Assembly (NCBI RefSeq): GCF_000717335.1
Contig: NZ_JNYZ01000037.1
Location: 59,341-123,340, forward strand
Reading direction: 5' to 3'
DNA: 64,000 bases
Source of the DNA: Amycolatopsis jejuensis
Lineage (GTDB): Bacteria > Actinomycetota > Actinomycetes > Mycobacteriales > Pseudonocardiaceae
The notes under the pieces are model-generated. The model searched no databases and was not told the DNA's origin. It saw nothing but the letters and a program-made list of their open reading frames with translations. This document shows, in pieces, positions 16,936 through 25,877 of this stretch (position 1 is its first letter; each line of letters starts with the position of its first letter). Made by a program: the position numbers and the translations under genes.

Positions 16936-17901
16936 ATGGACCTCACCTGGCGCCCGCTCTCGCTCGGCGACGCGGGCGCGCTCGCCCGGCTGTACGCGGC
17001 GGCCGAGGCGGTCGACCGGACCGGCGAGAACCACGACGAAAACGACCTGCGGCAGGAGATGTCCGCGCCACTCGTCGACCTGCTTTCGGCGAGCATCGGC
17101 GGCTGGGCGGGGGAGCGGCTGGTGAGTTGTGCGGTGGTCGTCCCGCGGGATGCGGCCGACGTCGTGCATCAGCCGCGGGTGGAGTCGGCGACCGATCCGG
17201 AGTTTCGCGGTGGTGAGGTCGCCGACCATCTGGCGGAGTGGTTCGTGCGCACGGCGCATCGTGTTCACGAGCGGCATTTCCCGGGTGTTCCGGGGGAGCT
17301 GCATGCCGGCGCACACGAGAACGAGCGTTGGTACGCGGCGCTTTTGGACCGTGCCGGGTTCAAGCACGAGCGGACGTTCGTCGAGATGCGCGCGGACCTC
17401 GCTGCCCTGCCACCGGCGCCGCCGTTACCCGGCGATTTGGTGCTGATGCCGTACGAACCGCGCTTCGATTCTTGGACGCTGGACGCCCGCAACGCAGCCT
17501 TCGCCGGACACTGGGGCAGCACGTGGGTGTCGCCGGAGGTCTGGCAGCACCGGTTCGGCAGCAGCAAGGATTTCCGGCCGGACCTGTCGTTTCTCTTGCT
17601 GCCGCCGGAGCGCGACCGGGTGGTGGCGTTCGTGCTGAGCTCGTTCTACGCGGCCGACGCGCTGGCCACGGGGGTGCGGGAGCTGTACGTGAACTACGTC
17701 GGCACTCGCGCGGAGGCTCGCGGCCGCGGGTTGGCGTCGGCGCTGCTGGGTCACACGCTTGCGGCCGGGCGGGCGGCCGGTTTCGAGCGCTCGGCGCTGT
17801 CGGTGGACGTGGACAACACCCATCGTGCGCTGGCGGTTTATGAGCGGTGCGGGTACGCGGTGGCGGAGCGTGTACACGGTTATGTGTTGCCACTCGGCTG
17901 A
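16936..17901 (+). CDS. Tandem GNAT-domain acetyltransferase
   Basis: 321 residues. Two GNAT-like halves can be seen: residues 1-155 (degenerate, with ERLVSCAVVVPRD and the HERHFPGV segment) and 165-321, which carries the active-site loop VNYVGTRAEARGRGLASALL and the SVDVDNTHRALAVYERCGY C-terminal element. The two-domain layout resembles mycothiol synthase (MshD), but the sequence is closer to generic tandem GNAT proteins, so I do not assign mshD. ATG 16936 is placed by the upstream -10 hexamer. Divergent from yaaA. Substrate unknown. Confidence 0.85.
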   Translation: MDLTWRPLSLGDAGALARLYAAAEAVDRTGENHDENDLRQEMSAPLVDLLSASIGGWAGERLVSCAVVVPRDAADVVHQPRVESATDPEFRGGEVADHLAEWFVRTAHRVHERHFPGVPGELHAGAHENERWYAALLDRAGFKHERTFVEMRADLAALPPAPPLPGDLVLMPYEPRFDSWTLDARNAAFAGHWGSTWVSPEVWQHRFGSSKDFRPDLSFLLLPPERDRVVAFVLSSFYAADALATGVRELYVNYVGTRAEARGRGLASALLGHTLAAGRAAGFERSALSVDVDNTHRALAVYERCGYAVAERVHGYVLPLG

Positions 17902-17910
17902 GTGGCACGG

Positions 17911-18471
17911 CTATGTGTTGTCGCTCGGCTGAGTGAGCACGCTGCGGACGACGAGTTCGAACACAGCGCGCGCGTCCGGCTCTGCGTGCCGTCCGATGCA
18001 GTGCAGGTAAAGGCCTTCGAAACAGGCCGCGATCGCGTCGGCGGCGGTTTTCGGATCGGCCGCACCGAGCCGGACGAGCGCGGGAATGACGAGCCGCTCG
18101 AACGTCGCGCGCCCCTGCGCGAGGGCAGCCCGCAACGCCGGATCGTGGCTGGCTTCGACGAGCAGCACCATGCGCGCGGTGGTCATGGTGCGGTTGGGAC
18201 CGGTGAGGAAATCGAAGGTCCGAACAAGCTCGTCGACGAATTCCTCCGCCGAATCCGGCGCGACGACCGCTTCGGCCGCCATGGGCGATTCCGCCTCGAC
18301 CATATGCCGCACGACGCCCTCCAAGAGCGCAGCACGGGTACGGAAGTAGTTGGACGTGGAGCCCTTCGGAAGGCCCGCGTGCGCGTCGACGCGCGTGTGG
18401 GTGAGCGCCCGCGCCCCACCGGTGCCGAGCAGCTCGACCGCCGCGTCGAGCGCCCGCTCGCGATTGGTCAT
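17911..18471 (-). CDS. TetR-family regulator
   Basis: 186 residues from ATG 18471. The DNA-binding domain occupies residues 1-50 (THTRVDAHAGLPKGSTSNYF recognition helix) and the rest is a helical regulatory domain. A TATAGT hexamer (minus strand, complement of 18478-18483) six bases before the ATG implies a leaderless, self-repressed transcript, because it lies within the left operator. Divergent from the small membrane protein at 18520, its likely target. Confidence 0.88.
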   Translation of the reverse strand: MTNRERALDAAVELLGTGGARALTHTRVDAHAGLPKGSTSNYFRTRAALLEGVVRHMVEAESPMAAEAVVAPDSAEEFVDELVRTFDFLTGPNRTMTTARMVLLVEASHDPALRAALAQGRATFERLVIPALVRLGAADPKTAADAIAACFEGLYLHCIGRHAEPDARAVFELVVRSVLTQPSDNT

Positions 18472-18477
18472 GCCGCC

Positions 18478-18513
18478 ACTATACTTGTAGTGACTTGACA
18501 CTATGCTTGTAGT
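18478..18513. promoter_or_regulatory. Two tandem TetR operators ACTAT(A/G)CTTGTAGT
   Basis: Near-identical 14-bp semi-palindromes at 18478-18491 and 18500-18513 (ACTA...TAGT arms) are 22 bp apart, two turns of the helix, so two dimers would bind the same face. They fill the whole divergent promoter between the TetR gene and the membrane protein. Confidence 0.65.
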
Positions 18514-18519
18514 ACCTTG

Positions 18520-18930
18520 ATGGATGTGACTCCTCTTCTGGCTTTGGCCGCCTGGATCGCCGGAGCGGCCCTGGGCTTGACGATGCTCGTGGGCTGGCTG
18601 CGGTCCGGCAGCCAGCCGCCGCCGCCGTTGCTGTACGTGCACCTGACGAGCGCGGTGGCCGGGTTGGTGCTGTGGATCGTCTACCTGGCGAGCGACCGGC
18701 CGGTCGCGCTGGCGTGGGTGGCGTTCGGGCTCCTGTTCGTGATCAACGGTTTGGGCGACACCCTCACCATGCGGCTGTACCGGCAGCGCAGCGGTACGGC
18801 AGGCCCGCTGCGAGACATCGGCCGGGCGGGGCTGGCGCAACTCCACCGCCCGAAACCCTTTGTGCACGCCTTTCTCGCGCCGGTGACGTTTGTGTCGGTA
18901 CTGCTGGCCGCACTGGGAGTGGGGGTGTGA
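18520..18930 (+). CDS. Small four-helix membrane protein
   Basis: 136 residues from ATG 18520 (a TTG three bases earlier is possible). Four hydrophobic segments at about residues 6-27, 38-58, 64-82 and 113-135 are separated by a basic cytoplasmic loop (RLYRQRSGTAGPLRDIGRAG). No enzyme motif is visible. It sits downstream of the double operator of the divergent TetR gene and is probably induced when that repressor is released. Not recognised beyond conserved actinobacterial membrane protein; a role in membrane stress or efflux is speculation. Confidence 0.75.
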   Translation: MDVTPLLALAAWIAGAALGLTMLVGWLRSGSQPPPPLLYVHLTSAVAGLVLWIVYLASDRPVALAWVAFGLLFVINGLGDTLTMRLYRQRSGTAGPLRDIGRAGLAQLHRPKPFVHAFLAPVTFVSVLLAALGVGV

Positions 18931-19661
18931 TCTGCGGTTGACGGGTGGGTTGGGGTTGGGTTGCGTCGACCAGGCCGACCAGGCCGGGCTGGCCGGGTTG
19001 GGCTGGTCGGGCTGGTCGGGTTGATCGGGCTGGGCTGGGCTGGTCGCTTTGGGCTCGGGCCGGGTTGACCAGGCCGGGCTGGGTTGGGTTCATCGGGCCG
19101 CGTTGGGCCGGGTCGGTTGGGCTCGGCTGGGTTGACCAGGCCGGGTTGGGTTGGGCCGGGTTGATCGTGCTGGGCCGGGTTGAGTTGATCGGGCTGGGCT
19201 GGTCGCGTTGGGCTCGGCCGGGTTGACGCGGCCGGGCTGGGCTGGCTGGTCTTGGGTTGGGCAGGTTGAGCTGGCCGAGCTCAGCTCAGCCGGTACCCAC
19301 CCGGGCCTGCCGGACTCGGCCTGGCCGAGTCGGACCGGCCAGCCTGGCTCAGCCAGGCCCGTGTCGCCCAGCCGGGCCAGCCGTCCTGCCCGCCCCGGCT
19401 CGGGTCAGCCGTCCAAATCCGGCCAGGTCAGCCGTCCCGTCCCGGGCTAGCCGCCCAAACCCGGCCCAGGCCAGTCGTCCCAGAACAGCCGTCCCGCCCC
19501 GGCCCGGGTCAGCCGTCCAAATCCGGCCAGGTCAGCCGCCCAAACCCGGCCCAGGCCAGTCGTCCCAGCCCAGCCGTCCCACCTCGGCCCAGCCCAGCCG
19601 TCCCGCCCCCGGCTTCGTCCCGTCTCAGCCCGGCCGAAGGCTTCACCCCATCACCCCACCA
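18931..19661. repeat. Strand-asymmetric low-complexity repeat tract
   Basis: No gene is supported. Bases 18945-19265 are G/T-rich degenerate copies of GGCCGGGTTGGGCTGGTCG-like words; bases 19280-19640 are C/A-rich words such as CAGCCGTCC and CAGCCCGGCC, so the two halves form a loose giant inverted repeat. Within the second half a direct duplication is clear: 19401-19504 and 19505-19588 both begin CGGGTCAGCCGTCCAAATCC. Open frames here are by-products of the repeats. Confidence 0.75.
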
Positions 19662-20012
19662 TCAATGGGCCCCCTGGTTGGACACGCAGAACACGTTTCC
19701 CTCGGGGTCCTCCAGTACCGTCCACTCGATGCCCGGCTGGGATTGTCTGTCTCGTTCCGTTGCGCCCAGCCCGACCAGCCGCCGGACTTCCGCTTCGCGG
19801 TCTGCGGCTCCGAAGTCCACGTGGACGCGGTTCTTTCCCGCGCGGGGTTCCGGGACCTGCTGGAATCCCAATACCGGACCGCCGGTGAGTGGGCGCGTCA
19901 GCATGACGAATGCGCCGTAGTCGGCGGCTATCTCCACGCCCAGTGCGGCCGTCCAGAACTCTGCCAGGCTGCGCGGGTCGGTGCAGTCCACGGTGATCAT
20001 GTTCATCTCCAT
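19662..20012 (-). CDS. VOC-superfamily (glyoxalase-like) protein
   Basis: 116 residues made of one vicinal-oxygen-chelate module pair: beta-alpha unit VDCTDPRSLAEFWTAALGV, then VHVDFGAADREAEVRRLVGLGA and the C-terminal WTVLEDPEGNVFCV with the metal-ligand Glu. Similar single-copy actinobacterial proteins include dioxygenases and antibiotic-binding proteins; function is open. A TAGCGT hexamer (complement of 20019-20024) six bases before the ATG supports start 20012, although inner ATGs exist at residues 3 and 5. Confidence 0.85.
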   Translation of the reverse strand: MEMNMITVDCTDPRSLAEFWTAALGVEIAADYGAFVMLTRPLTGGPVLGFQQVPEPRAGKNRVHVDFGAADREAEVRRLVGLGATERDRQSQPGIEWTVLEDPEGNVFCVSNQGAH

Positions 20013-20111
20013 ACCCGCACGCTAATCCCCACCCCTGACAAAAACCGGCCGTAAGGGACTGCAACCGCATTCTCCGCGCGGCGCAGAACGGGTGACGCGC
20101 GCAGTCCCCAG

Positions 20112-20140
20112 GGCCGCGATAACCCGCATGCATCGCGGCC
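20112..20140. other. Hairpin in the proS upstream region
   Basis: Nine-bp perfect inverted repeat GGCCGCGAT (20112-20120) / ATCGCGGCC (20132-20140) with an 11-nt loop, just upstream of a TACGCT -10-like hexamer at 20152-20157 that would start transcription about 30 nt before proS. It could be an operator rather than an RNA structure. No T-box features were found. Confidence 0.4.
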
Positions 20141-20192
20141 AAGGGGTTGACTACGCTGTGCCCAACGTCTAGGGCAGGGCAGGGAGTCCGCA

Positions 20193-21941
20193 GTGATCAC
20201 CAGGATGTCGTCGTTGTTTCTCCGCACGCTGCGTGAGGATCCGGCGGACGCCGAGGTACCCAGCCATCGGCTGCTGGTACGCGCCGGCTACGTCCGCCGG
20301 GTCGCGCCGGGTGGTTACTCGTGGCTGCCGCTCGGGCTGCGGGTGCTGCGGCGGGTCGAGCAGATCGTGCGCGAGGAGATGAACGCGATCGGCGCGCAGG
20401 AGATCCAGTTCCCCGCGCTGCTGCCCCGCGAACCGTACGAGGTCACCAACCGCTGGACCGAGTACGGCGACACCCTCTTCCGCCTCAAGGACCGCAAGGG
20501 CGCCGACTACCTCCTCGGTCCCACGCACGAGGAGCTCTTCGCCCTCACCGTGAAGGGCGAATACAGCTCGTACAAGGACTTCCCGGTCATCCTGTACCAA
20601 ATCCAGACCAAGTACCGCGACGAGGCGCGCCCCCGCGCGGGCATCCTGCGCGGCCGCGAGTTCGTGATGAAGGACTCCTACTCCTTCGACCTCGACGACG
20701 AAGGCCTGGCGACCTCCTACCAAGCCCACCGCGACGCCTACATCAAGCTCTTCGACCGGCTCGGCCTCGAGTACGTGATCGTCGCCGCCACGTCCGGGGC
20801 GATGGGCGGGTCCGCGTCGGAGGAGTTCCTCGCCGTCGCGGAAACCGGTGAGGACACCTTCGTGCGCAGCACCGGATCGGGGTATGCGGCGAACGTCGAG
20901 GCCGTGGTCACGCCCGTGCCGCCCGCGCGTCCGCTCGACGGCCTGCCCGCCGCGCAGGCGCACCACACCCCGGACACGCCGACCATCGAGACCCTCGTCG
21001 CGTTCCTCAACGCCGCCGGGCTCGGCCGCGAGTTCACCGCCGCGGACACACTCAAGAACGTCCTCGTCAAGACGCGTCAGCCGGGCGCGAAGGAATGGCA
21101 GCTGCTCGGCATCGGCGTCCCGGGCGATCGCGAGGTGGACTTCAAGCGGCTCGAAGCGTCGCTCGAACCCGCCGAGGTCGAGCTGCTCGACGAGGGCGAC
21201 TTCGCGAAGAACCCGTTCCTCGTCAAGGGGTACATCGGCCCGAAAGCCTTGCAGGAGAACGGGGTCCGCTACCTCGTCGACCCGCGCGTGGTCGAGGGTA
21301 CGGCCTGGGTCACCGGTGCCGACGAGCGTGACCACCACGTGGTCGACCTCGTCGCCGGCCGCGATTTCACCCCCGACGGCACCATCGAGGCCGCCGAGGT
21401 CCGCGAGGGCGACGCGTCGCCGGACGGCCAGGGCACCCTCGTCGCCGCTCGCGGCATCGAGATCGGGCACATCTTCCAGCTCGGCCGCAAGTACGCCGAC
21501 GCGTTCGAGGTCGACGCGCTCGGCCCCGACTCCAAGCCGGTCCGCATCACGATGGGCTCCTACGGTGTCGGCGTCTCGCGGCTGGTCGCCGTGCTCGCCG
21601 AGCAGAACTTCGACGAGCAGGGCCTGGTCTGGCCGCGTGAGGTGTCGCCGTACGACGTGCACGTGGTCATCGCGGGCAAGGACGACACCGTCCGCGCCGG
21701 GGCCGAAAAGCTCGCCGCCGAACTCGACGCGGCCGGGGTCGAGGTCCTCCTCGACGACCGCAAGGCCACTCCGGGTGTCAAGTTCGCCGACGCCGAGCTG
21801 GTCGGCGTTCCCACGATCCTCGTGGTCGGCCGCGGGCTCGCCAACGGGCTCGTCGAGGTCAAGGACCGGCGCACCGGCGACCGCGAGGAAATCGCCGTGG
21901 ACTCGGTGGTCGGGCACCTCGTGAAGCTCGTCCGCGGCTGA
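20193..21941 (+). CDS. proS: Prolyl-tRNA synthetase, bacterial type with editing domain
   Basis: 582 residues from GTG 20193 with AGGGAG seven bases upstream. Class II synthetase: motif 1 around [20 protein letters not shown], motif 2 in [21 protein letters not shown], the YbaK-like cis-editing insertion (about 225-380; [16 protein letters not shown] ... [15 protein letters not shown]), motif 3 [17 protein letters not shown], and the C-terminal anticodon-binding domain ([11 protein letters not shown] ... [13 protein letters not shown]). Charges tRNA-Pro and clears Ala-tRNA-Pro. Followed after 4 bp by a membrane-anchored protein gene, so the two are probably cotranscribed. Confidence 0.97.
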   Translation: MITRMSSLFLRTLREDPADAEVPSHRLLVRAGYVRRVAPGGYSWLPLGLRVLRRVEQIVREEMNAIGAQEIQFPALLPREPYEVTNRWTEYGDTLFRLKDRKGADYLLGPTHEELFALTVKGEYSSYKDFPVILYQIQTKYRDEARPRAGILRGREFVMKDSYSFDLDDEGLATSYQAHRDAYIKLFDRLGLEYVIVAATSGAMGGSASEEFLAVAETGEDTFVRSTGSGYAANVEAVVTPVPPARPLDGLPAAQAHHTPDTPTIETLVAFLNAAGLGREFTAADTLKNVLVKTRQPGAKEWQLLGIGVPGDREVDFKRLEASLEPAEVELLDEGDFAKNPFLVKGYIGPKALQENGVRYLVDPRVVEGTAWVTGADERDHHVVDLVAGRDFTPDGTIEAAEVREGDASPDGQGTLVAARGIEIGHIFQLGRKYADAFEVDALGPDSKPVRITMGSYGVGVSRLVAVLAEQNFDEQGLVWPREVSPYDVHVVIAGKDDTVRAGAEKLAAELDAAGVEVLLDDRKATPGVKFADAELVGVPTILVVGRGLANGLVEVKDRRTGDREEIAVDSVVGHLVKLVRG

Positions 21942-21945
21942 CCTG

Positions 21946-22836
21946 GTGTTCGGGCGGAAACGCAAGGACGACAGCGGGTATCAGGACAACGCGGCGCTCA
22001 GCGGGTTCGGCGGCTACGAACCCGCTGACGGCGCGAAGCAACCGGACCCGATGCGGCAGCACCTCACCCCGCAGCAGCTCCGCCAGCGCCCGAACCGGAA
22101 ACGCCCGAACCGCCGCCGTGCCTTGATCATGCTTCCGCTCGCCGCGGTCATCGCGCTGGCCATCGCCTATGCGCGGTCCACCCCGGAACCGAGCAAGCCC
22201 GACGACACCCCGAAACCCAGCACCCCGCGTACCTACCAGCCCGAGCCGCGGGTGGTCGTGCCCGCGGTGGTCGACGGCTGGCAGTCCGTGGCGAGCCGAG
22301 ACGGGTCGTACGCCTACGACGTGCCGCCGTCGTGGCGTCCGGCGCCCACCGTGGTGCACGGCTGGGAACCCGGCGTCACCCTTGCCACCAGCGCATTCCT
22401 CGGCAAGGGCAGCTGCCCCGACGACCGCAGCGCAGCCATCGGCGGCGCCGGAGTCATGTCCGAGAAGACCGGCGACGCAACCCAAGCCGCGCGGAAGGCC
22501 GTCGCGGACGTCGGTCTCGCCGCGTACACCGGCAAGAACGCGCGGCCCGCACAGGTGACACCCGGTCCGGTCGAGGACGCCGAGGTCCAGCTGGACGGCA
22601 AACGCGCGCCGGCCAAGCTCATGGTCGCCGAGGTGACGCCGACCGGGAGCGATCCGTGCCGGCCGCCGAAAGCGCTGGTCGGCGCAATCGCACTGGCGTC
22701 CGGCACGAACGCGGTCGTGCTCACTGTTTACTCCGCTCAAGACAACCGCGACGACCTGGTGCGGATCCTGCACAGCTACCGCGGGGTCCCGGCCGCCGAC
22801 CGTTCCACCTCCACGCCGCCGCCCACCACGCGCTGA
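21946..22836 (+). CDS. Membrane-anchored hypothetical protein with extracytoplasmic domain
   Basis: 296 residues from GTG 21946, only 4 bp after proS. Residues 1-60 are charged and cytoplasmic (basic run PNRKRPNRRR), 61-77 form one transmembrane helix, 78-105 are a Pro/Thr linker, and 106-285 form an outside domain with two cysteines (GKGSCPDD, GSDPCRPP) that could form a disulfide. Similar proteins follow proS or other housekeeping genes in Pseudonocardiaceae; no function is known to me. The last 61 bp overlap the 3' end of the convergent DUF2156 gene. Confidence 0.75.
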   Translation: MFGRKRKDDSGYQDNAALSGFGGYEPADGAKQPDPMRQHLTPQQLRQRPNRKRPNRRRALIMLPLAAVIALAIAYARSTPEPSKPDDTPKPSTPRTYQPEPRVVVPAVVDGWQSVASRDGSYAYDVPPSWRPAPTVVHGWEPGVTLATSAFLGKGSCPDDRSAAIGGAGVMSEKTGDATQAARKAVADVGLAAYTGKNARPAQVTPGPVEDAEVQLDGKRAPAKLMVAEVTPTGSDPCRPPKALVGAIALASGTNAVVLTVYSAQDNRDDLVRILHSYRGVPAADRSTSTPPPTTR

Positions 22837-24977
22837 CGGCGCAACGCGAGCTTCGCGAAGTCCTTCAACCCGGCATTGGGCAGGTACGCGCGCCCGAGCG
22901 CGATGCCGATCCGCGGCAGGTCGGCCTCGTCGCGGTAAGTGAGGTACAGCGGTTCGTGCCGCGGCTGGAACTTCGCCTTGAACGCGTGCAGGGAACGGAA
23001 TCCGTAGTACGGCTCCATCATCGACCCCAGCGCGTCCAGCATCCGGTCGACCATCTGCCGCGGCCCGCTGTTGCTGCTGCGCACCAGCGGCGCCCCGGAA
23101 AGGGACACGAACTTCGCACCCTCCTCGCGGAACGCGAGGCACGCCGACGCGATCAGGAACTCCATCACCGGACGGAATCCGTGTGCACTACGGCGCATCA
23201 CGTCGAGCGTCCATCCGCCGACCTCGCCCGCGCCGGTGTGCACCGGCAGCCAGGACGTGACGCCGTGCACCGTGCCGTCGGCGTCGACGGCGAGCCCGAC
23301 CCGCGTCGCCGGGTCCATCGCCTGGTCCACGCCGCCGAGCGTGAAGCCCATCTCCGGCAGGCCCTTGTCGCCGATCCATTCCTGCGACAGCGCTCGCACC
23401 TGCTCGCGGATCGCCTGCGGCTGCTCGGCGAGCCGTACCAGGCGGAACTCGATGCCGTCCTTCTTCGCCCGGTTCAGCGCGGTCCGCACGTCCTGCCACG
23501 CCTTGCCGCGGAACTCGAGATTTTCCAGGTCCACCAACGTGTCCTCGGCGACCTGGACCTGCTGCCAGCCCATCTCCCCGGTCTGCCGGGTGGTCGCCGA
23601 CGTCGCCGAGAACACGCACGGCACGAGCCCGTTGTTCTCGCACATCGTCGCGAACTCCCGCAGCGTGCGGGCCCCGGACCCGTCCGGCGCCACCGGATCG
23701 CCGAGCGCGACCGCCACCCCGGCGTGCCGCTGGTACGCGAGGTACGACGCGCCGTCGGACGCGATGAAGTAGGTGTTGTGCGGCCAGGTCGTCATCCACG
23801 AGATCGTGCTGCCGCCGTTGCGGCCAAGGAGAAGCCGGGCGAACGCCGGGTCAGGGCCACCGCGGAAAAGCTTGCGGCGACGGCGTCGCGACGGTACGCG
23901 GAACGCGCGGCGGGCGCAGATCAGCAGCACCAGCTCGACCATCCACAAGAGATTGTCCACGATGAACAGCGGCGGCCCGCTGAGGTCGTAGTCCGCGTGG
24001 AACAGCCGCGTGATCGCGAAAAGCCCGGCCAGGATGGCCATCTGCGACGCCGCGAACACGCACAGCGCGATCGCGCACCGCCACGCGAAGCGGGACCCAC
24101 GGCGCAATCCGTTGAGCAACGGCACCGCCACCACGCAAAGCGGGATGAGTTCGACGCCGGACAGGGAAATCTCCTTGGACGAGCCGAACGGCCCATCACC
24201 CGGGATCAGCGACATCACCATTTCGGCGACCACGAGCAGCACCAGCCCGGCACATCCGAGCAGCCGCCATTCGCGCAGCGACGGCCGGTTCGCGTTCCGC
24301 GCCGCAGGTCCGGCGAGCCAGCGACCCAGCGGCAATGCGAGCGCGAGAGCGAAGAAGTGCACGAGATCGGCGAGCGTGCCGACGTACACGATGGCGACAC
24401 CCGCGTACACCACCAGGAGCGCGCGTACGCGCAGCCGCCACGGTGTACGCAGTGTCGCGCTGGCGACAGCGATTGCGGCGAGTGCGCCGCCGGAGAAACC
24501 GACGTCGAGCGTCCCGGCAATGCGGTCCGCCCATGCCCAGCCGGAATTCCGGCACAGCTGGAGGAACTGGGTCGCGACGATCGTCGGCACCAGCTGCCCG
24601 CCGATCGTCACCACCATCGCGCGACGGGTGCCGAGCTGCCATTCGGCGAACCCGGCCAGCAGCGCGAAACCGCCCGCCATCGGCAGGTAGAACCACGGCC
24701 GCAACGCGTAGAACGGGCCGGTGAGCAGCGTCCACCAGCGGCCGTTCTCCATCGACGGGAGCCCGTAGGCGAACTGGTGGAACGTGGCCTGGTGTTCGGC
24801 GGCGTGCCAGAGCGAACCGGTCGCGACCCCCACGACCATGATCGCGAGGAAGACAGTGGTCGTGAACGGTAGCCGGTGCCACAGCACGGCGAACCGCCCG
24901 AGCGACCAGCCGGCCGCCCGCCCGTTTCCCCCCGTGCCTGCACCGTCGGCGGTCTTCGCCGGCGTTGCAATCGTCAT
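22776..24977 (-). CDS. Membrane DUF2156 aminoacyltransferase (MprF-like), rhomboid-like N-terminus
   Basis: 733 residues. The N-terminal 390 or so carry about eight membrane helices with a rhomboid-like look (HRLPFTTTVFLAIMVVG ... WWTLLTGPFYA ... GGQLVPTIVATQF). The C-terminal 340 are a DUF2156 double-GNAT domain (GSTISWMTTWPHNTYFIASDG, AVALGDPVAPDGS, FRGKAWQDVRTALNRAKKDG, DRMLDALGSMMEPYYGFRSLHAFKAKFQPR). DUF2156 enzymes such as MprF or LysX C-termini transfer Lys or Ala from tRNA to phosphatidylglycerol, lowering membrane charge and giving resistance to cationic peptides. ATG start 24977. The amino acid donor is not deducible. Confidence 0.87.
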   Translation of the reverse strand: MTIATPAKTADGAGTGGNGRAAGWSLGRFAVLWHRLPFTTTVFLAIMVVGVATGSLWHAAEHQATFHQFAYGLPSMENGRWWTLLTGPFYALRPWFYLPMAGGFALLAGFAEWQLGTRRAMVVTIGGQLVPTIVATQFLQLCRNSGWAWADRIAGTLDVGFSGGALAAIAVASATLRTPWRLRVRALLVVYAGVAIVYVGTLADLVHFFALALALPLGRWLAGPAARNANRPSLREWRLLGCAGLVLLVVAEMVMSLIPGDGPFGSSKEISLSGVELIPLCVVAVPLLNGLRRGSRFAWRCAIALCVFAASQMAILAGLFAITRLFHADYDLSGPPLFIVDNLLWMVELVLLICARRAFRVPSRRRRRKLFRGGPDPAFARLLLGRNGGSTISWMTTWPHNTYFIASDGASYLAYQRHAGVAVALGDPVAPDGSGARTLREFATMCENNGLVPCVFSATSATTRQTGEMGWQQVQVAEDTLVDLENLEFRGKAWQDVRTALNRAKKDGIEFRLVRLAEQPQAIREQVRALSQEWIGDKGLPEMGFTLGGVDQAMDPATRVGLAVDADGTVHGVTSWLPVHTGAGEVGGWTLDVMRRSAHGFRPVMEFLIASACLAFREEGAKFVSLSGAPLVRSSNSGPRQMVDRMLDALGSMMEPYYGFRSLHAFKAKFQPRHEPLYLTYRDEADLPRIGIALGRAYLPNAGLKDFAKLALRRQRVVGGGVEVERSAAGTPR

Positions 24978-25148
24978 GCTGAGAGTCTGGCGGGGAAATC
25001 TCAGGAGGACATCGGCCGACGGACCGACTTCACCCCTAAGGGACTGCTACCCCAGACGGACCCGACCCTGGTCTCAAGGCTGATGTCGAAGCGCTGACCT
25101 GCGCAAACGTCGTGCCGACGAGCCCGGGACCCGAACGGGTGAACCTGG

Positions 25149-25856
25149 CTACCCGCCCAGTACCGCCGTGCGGACCGCGGCCAAGTCGGCCAGATCCGGC
25201 AGCACCGTGTGCGCGCCCGCGTCGGCGAGCTGTCCGGCAGAGTACCGGCCCGTGGCGACGGCCACCGCGACGGCCCCGTGGTCCAGCGCGGCCTCCACGT
25301 CGTTCGGGGTATCGCCGATGACCACCACCGCCTCGGCAGGGAACGACGTGCCGTGTTTCGCGGCAGCGGCGTCGACGGCGTGCGGGACGAGATCGGGCCG
25401 ATGCGCCGACAGCGATCCGTAGCCGCCGATCTCCAGGTCAAGGTGCTCTTCGAGACCGAACGCGGCGAGCTTGTGCAGCGAGATCTCCGGCAGGTTTCCG
25501 GTGACGAGGGTCTGGACGACACCGTCGTGCCCGGCGAAGTCGGCGAGTGCGGCCGCGGCTCCGTCGAGGGCCCGGCCCTCGTCCCGCAGCCTGGTCCCGG
25601 CGCGTTCGGCGAGCGCGATCAGCTCCTGCCACAGCCGCTGGATCGTCTCTTCGTCGGGCTTGATTCCGTGCAGCGCAAGGACATCGGTGGTGATTGCGCG
25701 CTCGGTGCGCCCGCCGAAGTCCGGGTGGGTGTGCAGCTGCGTGCCGGTGGCCGAGGCGAGCGCGGCGGCGTACCAGCTGCTGCCGATCCCGGTGTAGTCG
25801 ACGAGCGTGTGGTCGATGTCCCAGAGCACCAGCCGGTGCGTGCGTGTGGCCGTCAC
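25149..25856 (-). CDS. HAD-superfamily hydrolase, phosphoglycolate phosphatase-like
   Basis: 235 residues. Haloacid dehalogenase motif I is LVLWDIDHTLVD with the nucleophile and acid Asps, motif II is VTGNLPEI, motif III Lys lies in the following region (Lys at PHAVDAAAAKHG), and motif IV is VVVIGDTPNDVEAAL. A helical cap domain lies between motifs I and II. Such enzymes dephosphorylate small sugar or glycolate phosphates. GTG start 25856 has a TAGCAT hexamer (complement of 25864-25869) exactly seven bases upstream, consistent with a leaderless message. Confidence 0.88.
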   Translation of the reverse strand: MTATRTHRLVLWDIDHTLVDYTGIGSSWYAAALASATGTQLHTHPDFGGRTERAITTDVLALHGIKPDEETIQRLWQELIALAERAGTRLRDEGRALDGAAAALADFAGHDGVVQTLVTGNLPEISLHKLAAFGLEEHLDLEIGGYGSLSAHRPDLVPHAVDAAAAKHGTSFPAEAVVVIGDTPNDVEAALDHGAVAVAVATGRYSAGQLADAGAHTVLPDLADLAAVRTAVLGG

Positions 25857-25863
25857 GTCCGCG

Positions 25864-25869
25864 ATGCTA
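25864..25869 (-). promoter_or_regulatory. -10 hexamer TAGCAT of HAD hydrolase gene, leaderless
   Basis: Minus-strand TAGCAT, then seven bases, then the GTG start at 25856. It lies in the 21-bp gap behind the YjbQ gene, so the HAD gene need not depend on read-through. Confidence 0.5.
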
Positions 25870-25877
25870 CGGCGGGA

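Noticed and set aside
19257..20054. Plus-strand frame through the C-rich repeat tract into the VOC gene
   Set aside because: Translation is a Pro/Ala/Ser/Arg repeat that continues antisense to the VOC gene; a product of the repeats.
24978..25148. Possible tRNA or small RNA between the MprF-like gene and the HAD gene
   Set aside because: No cloverleaf arms with the invariant TTC and acceptor pairing could be assembled.
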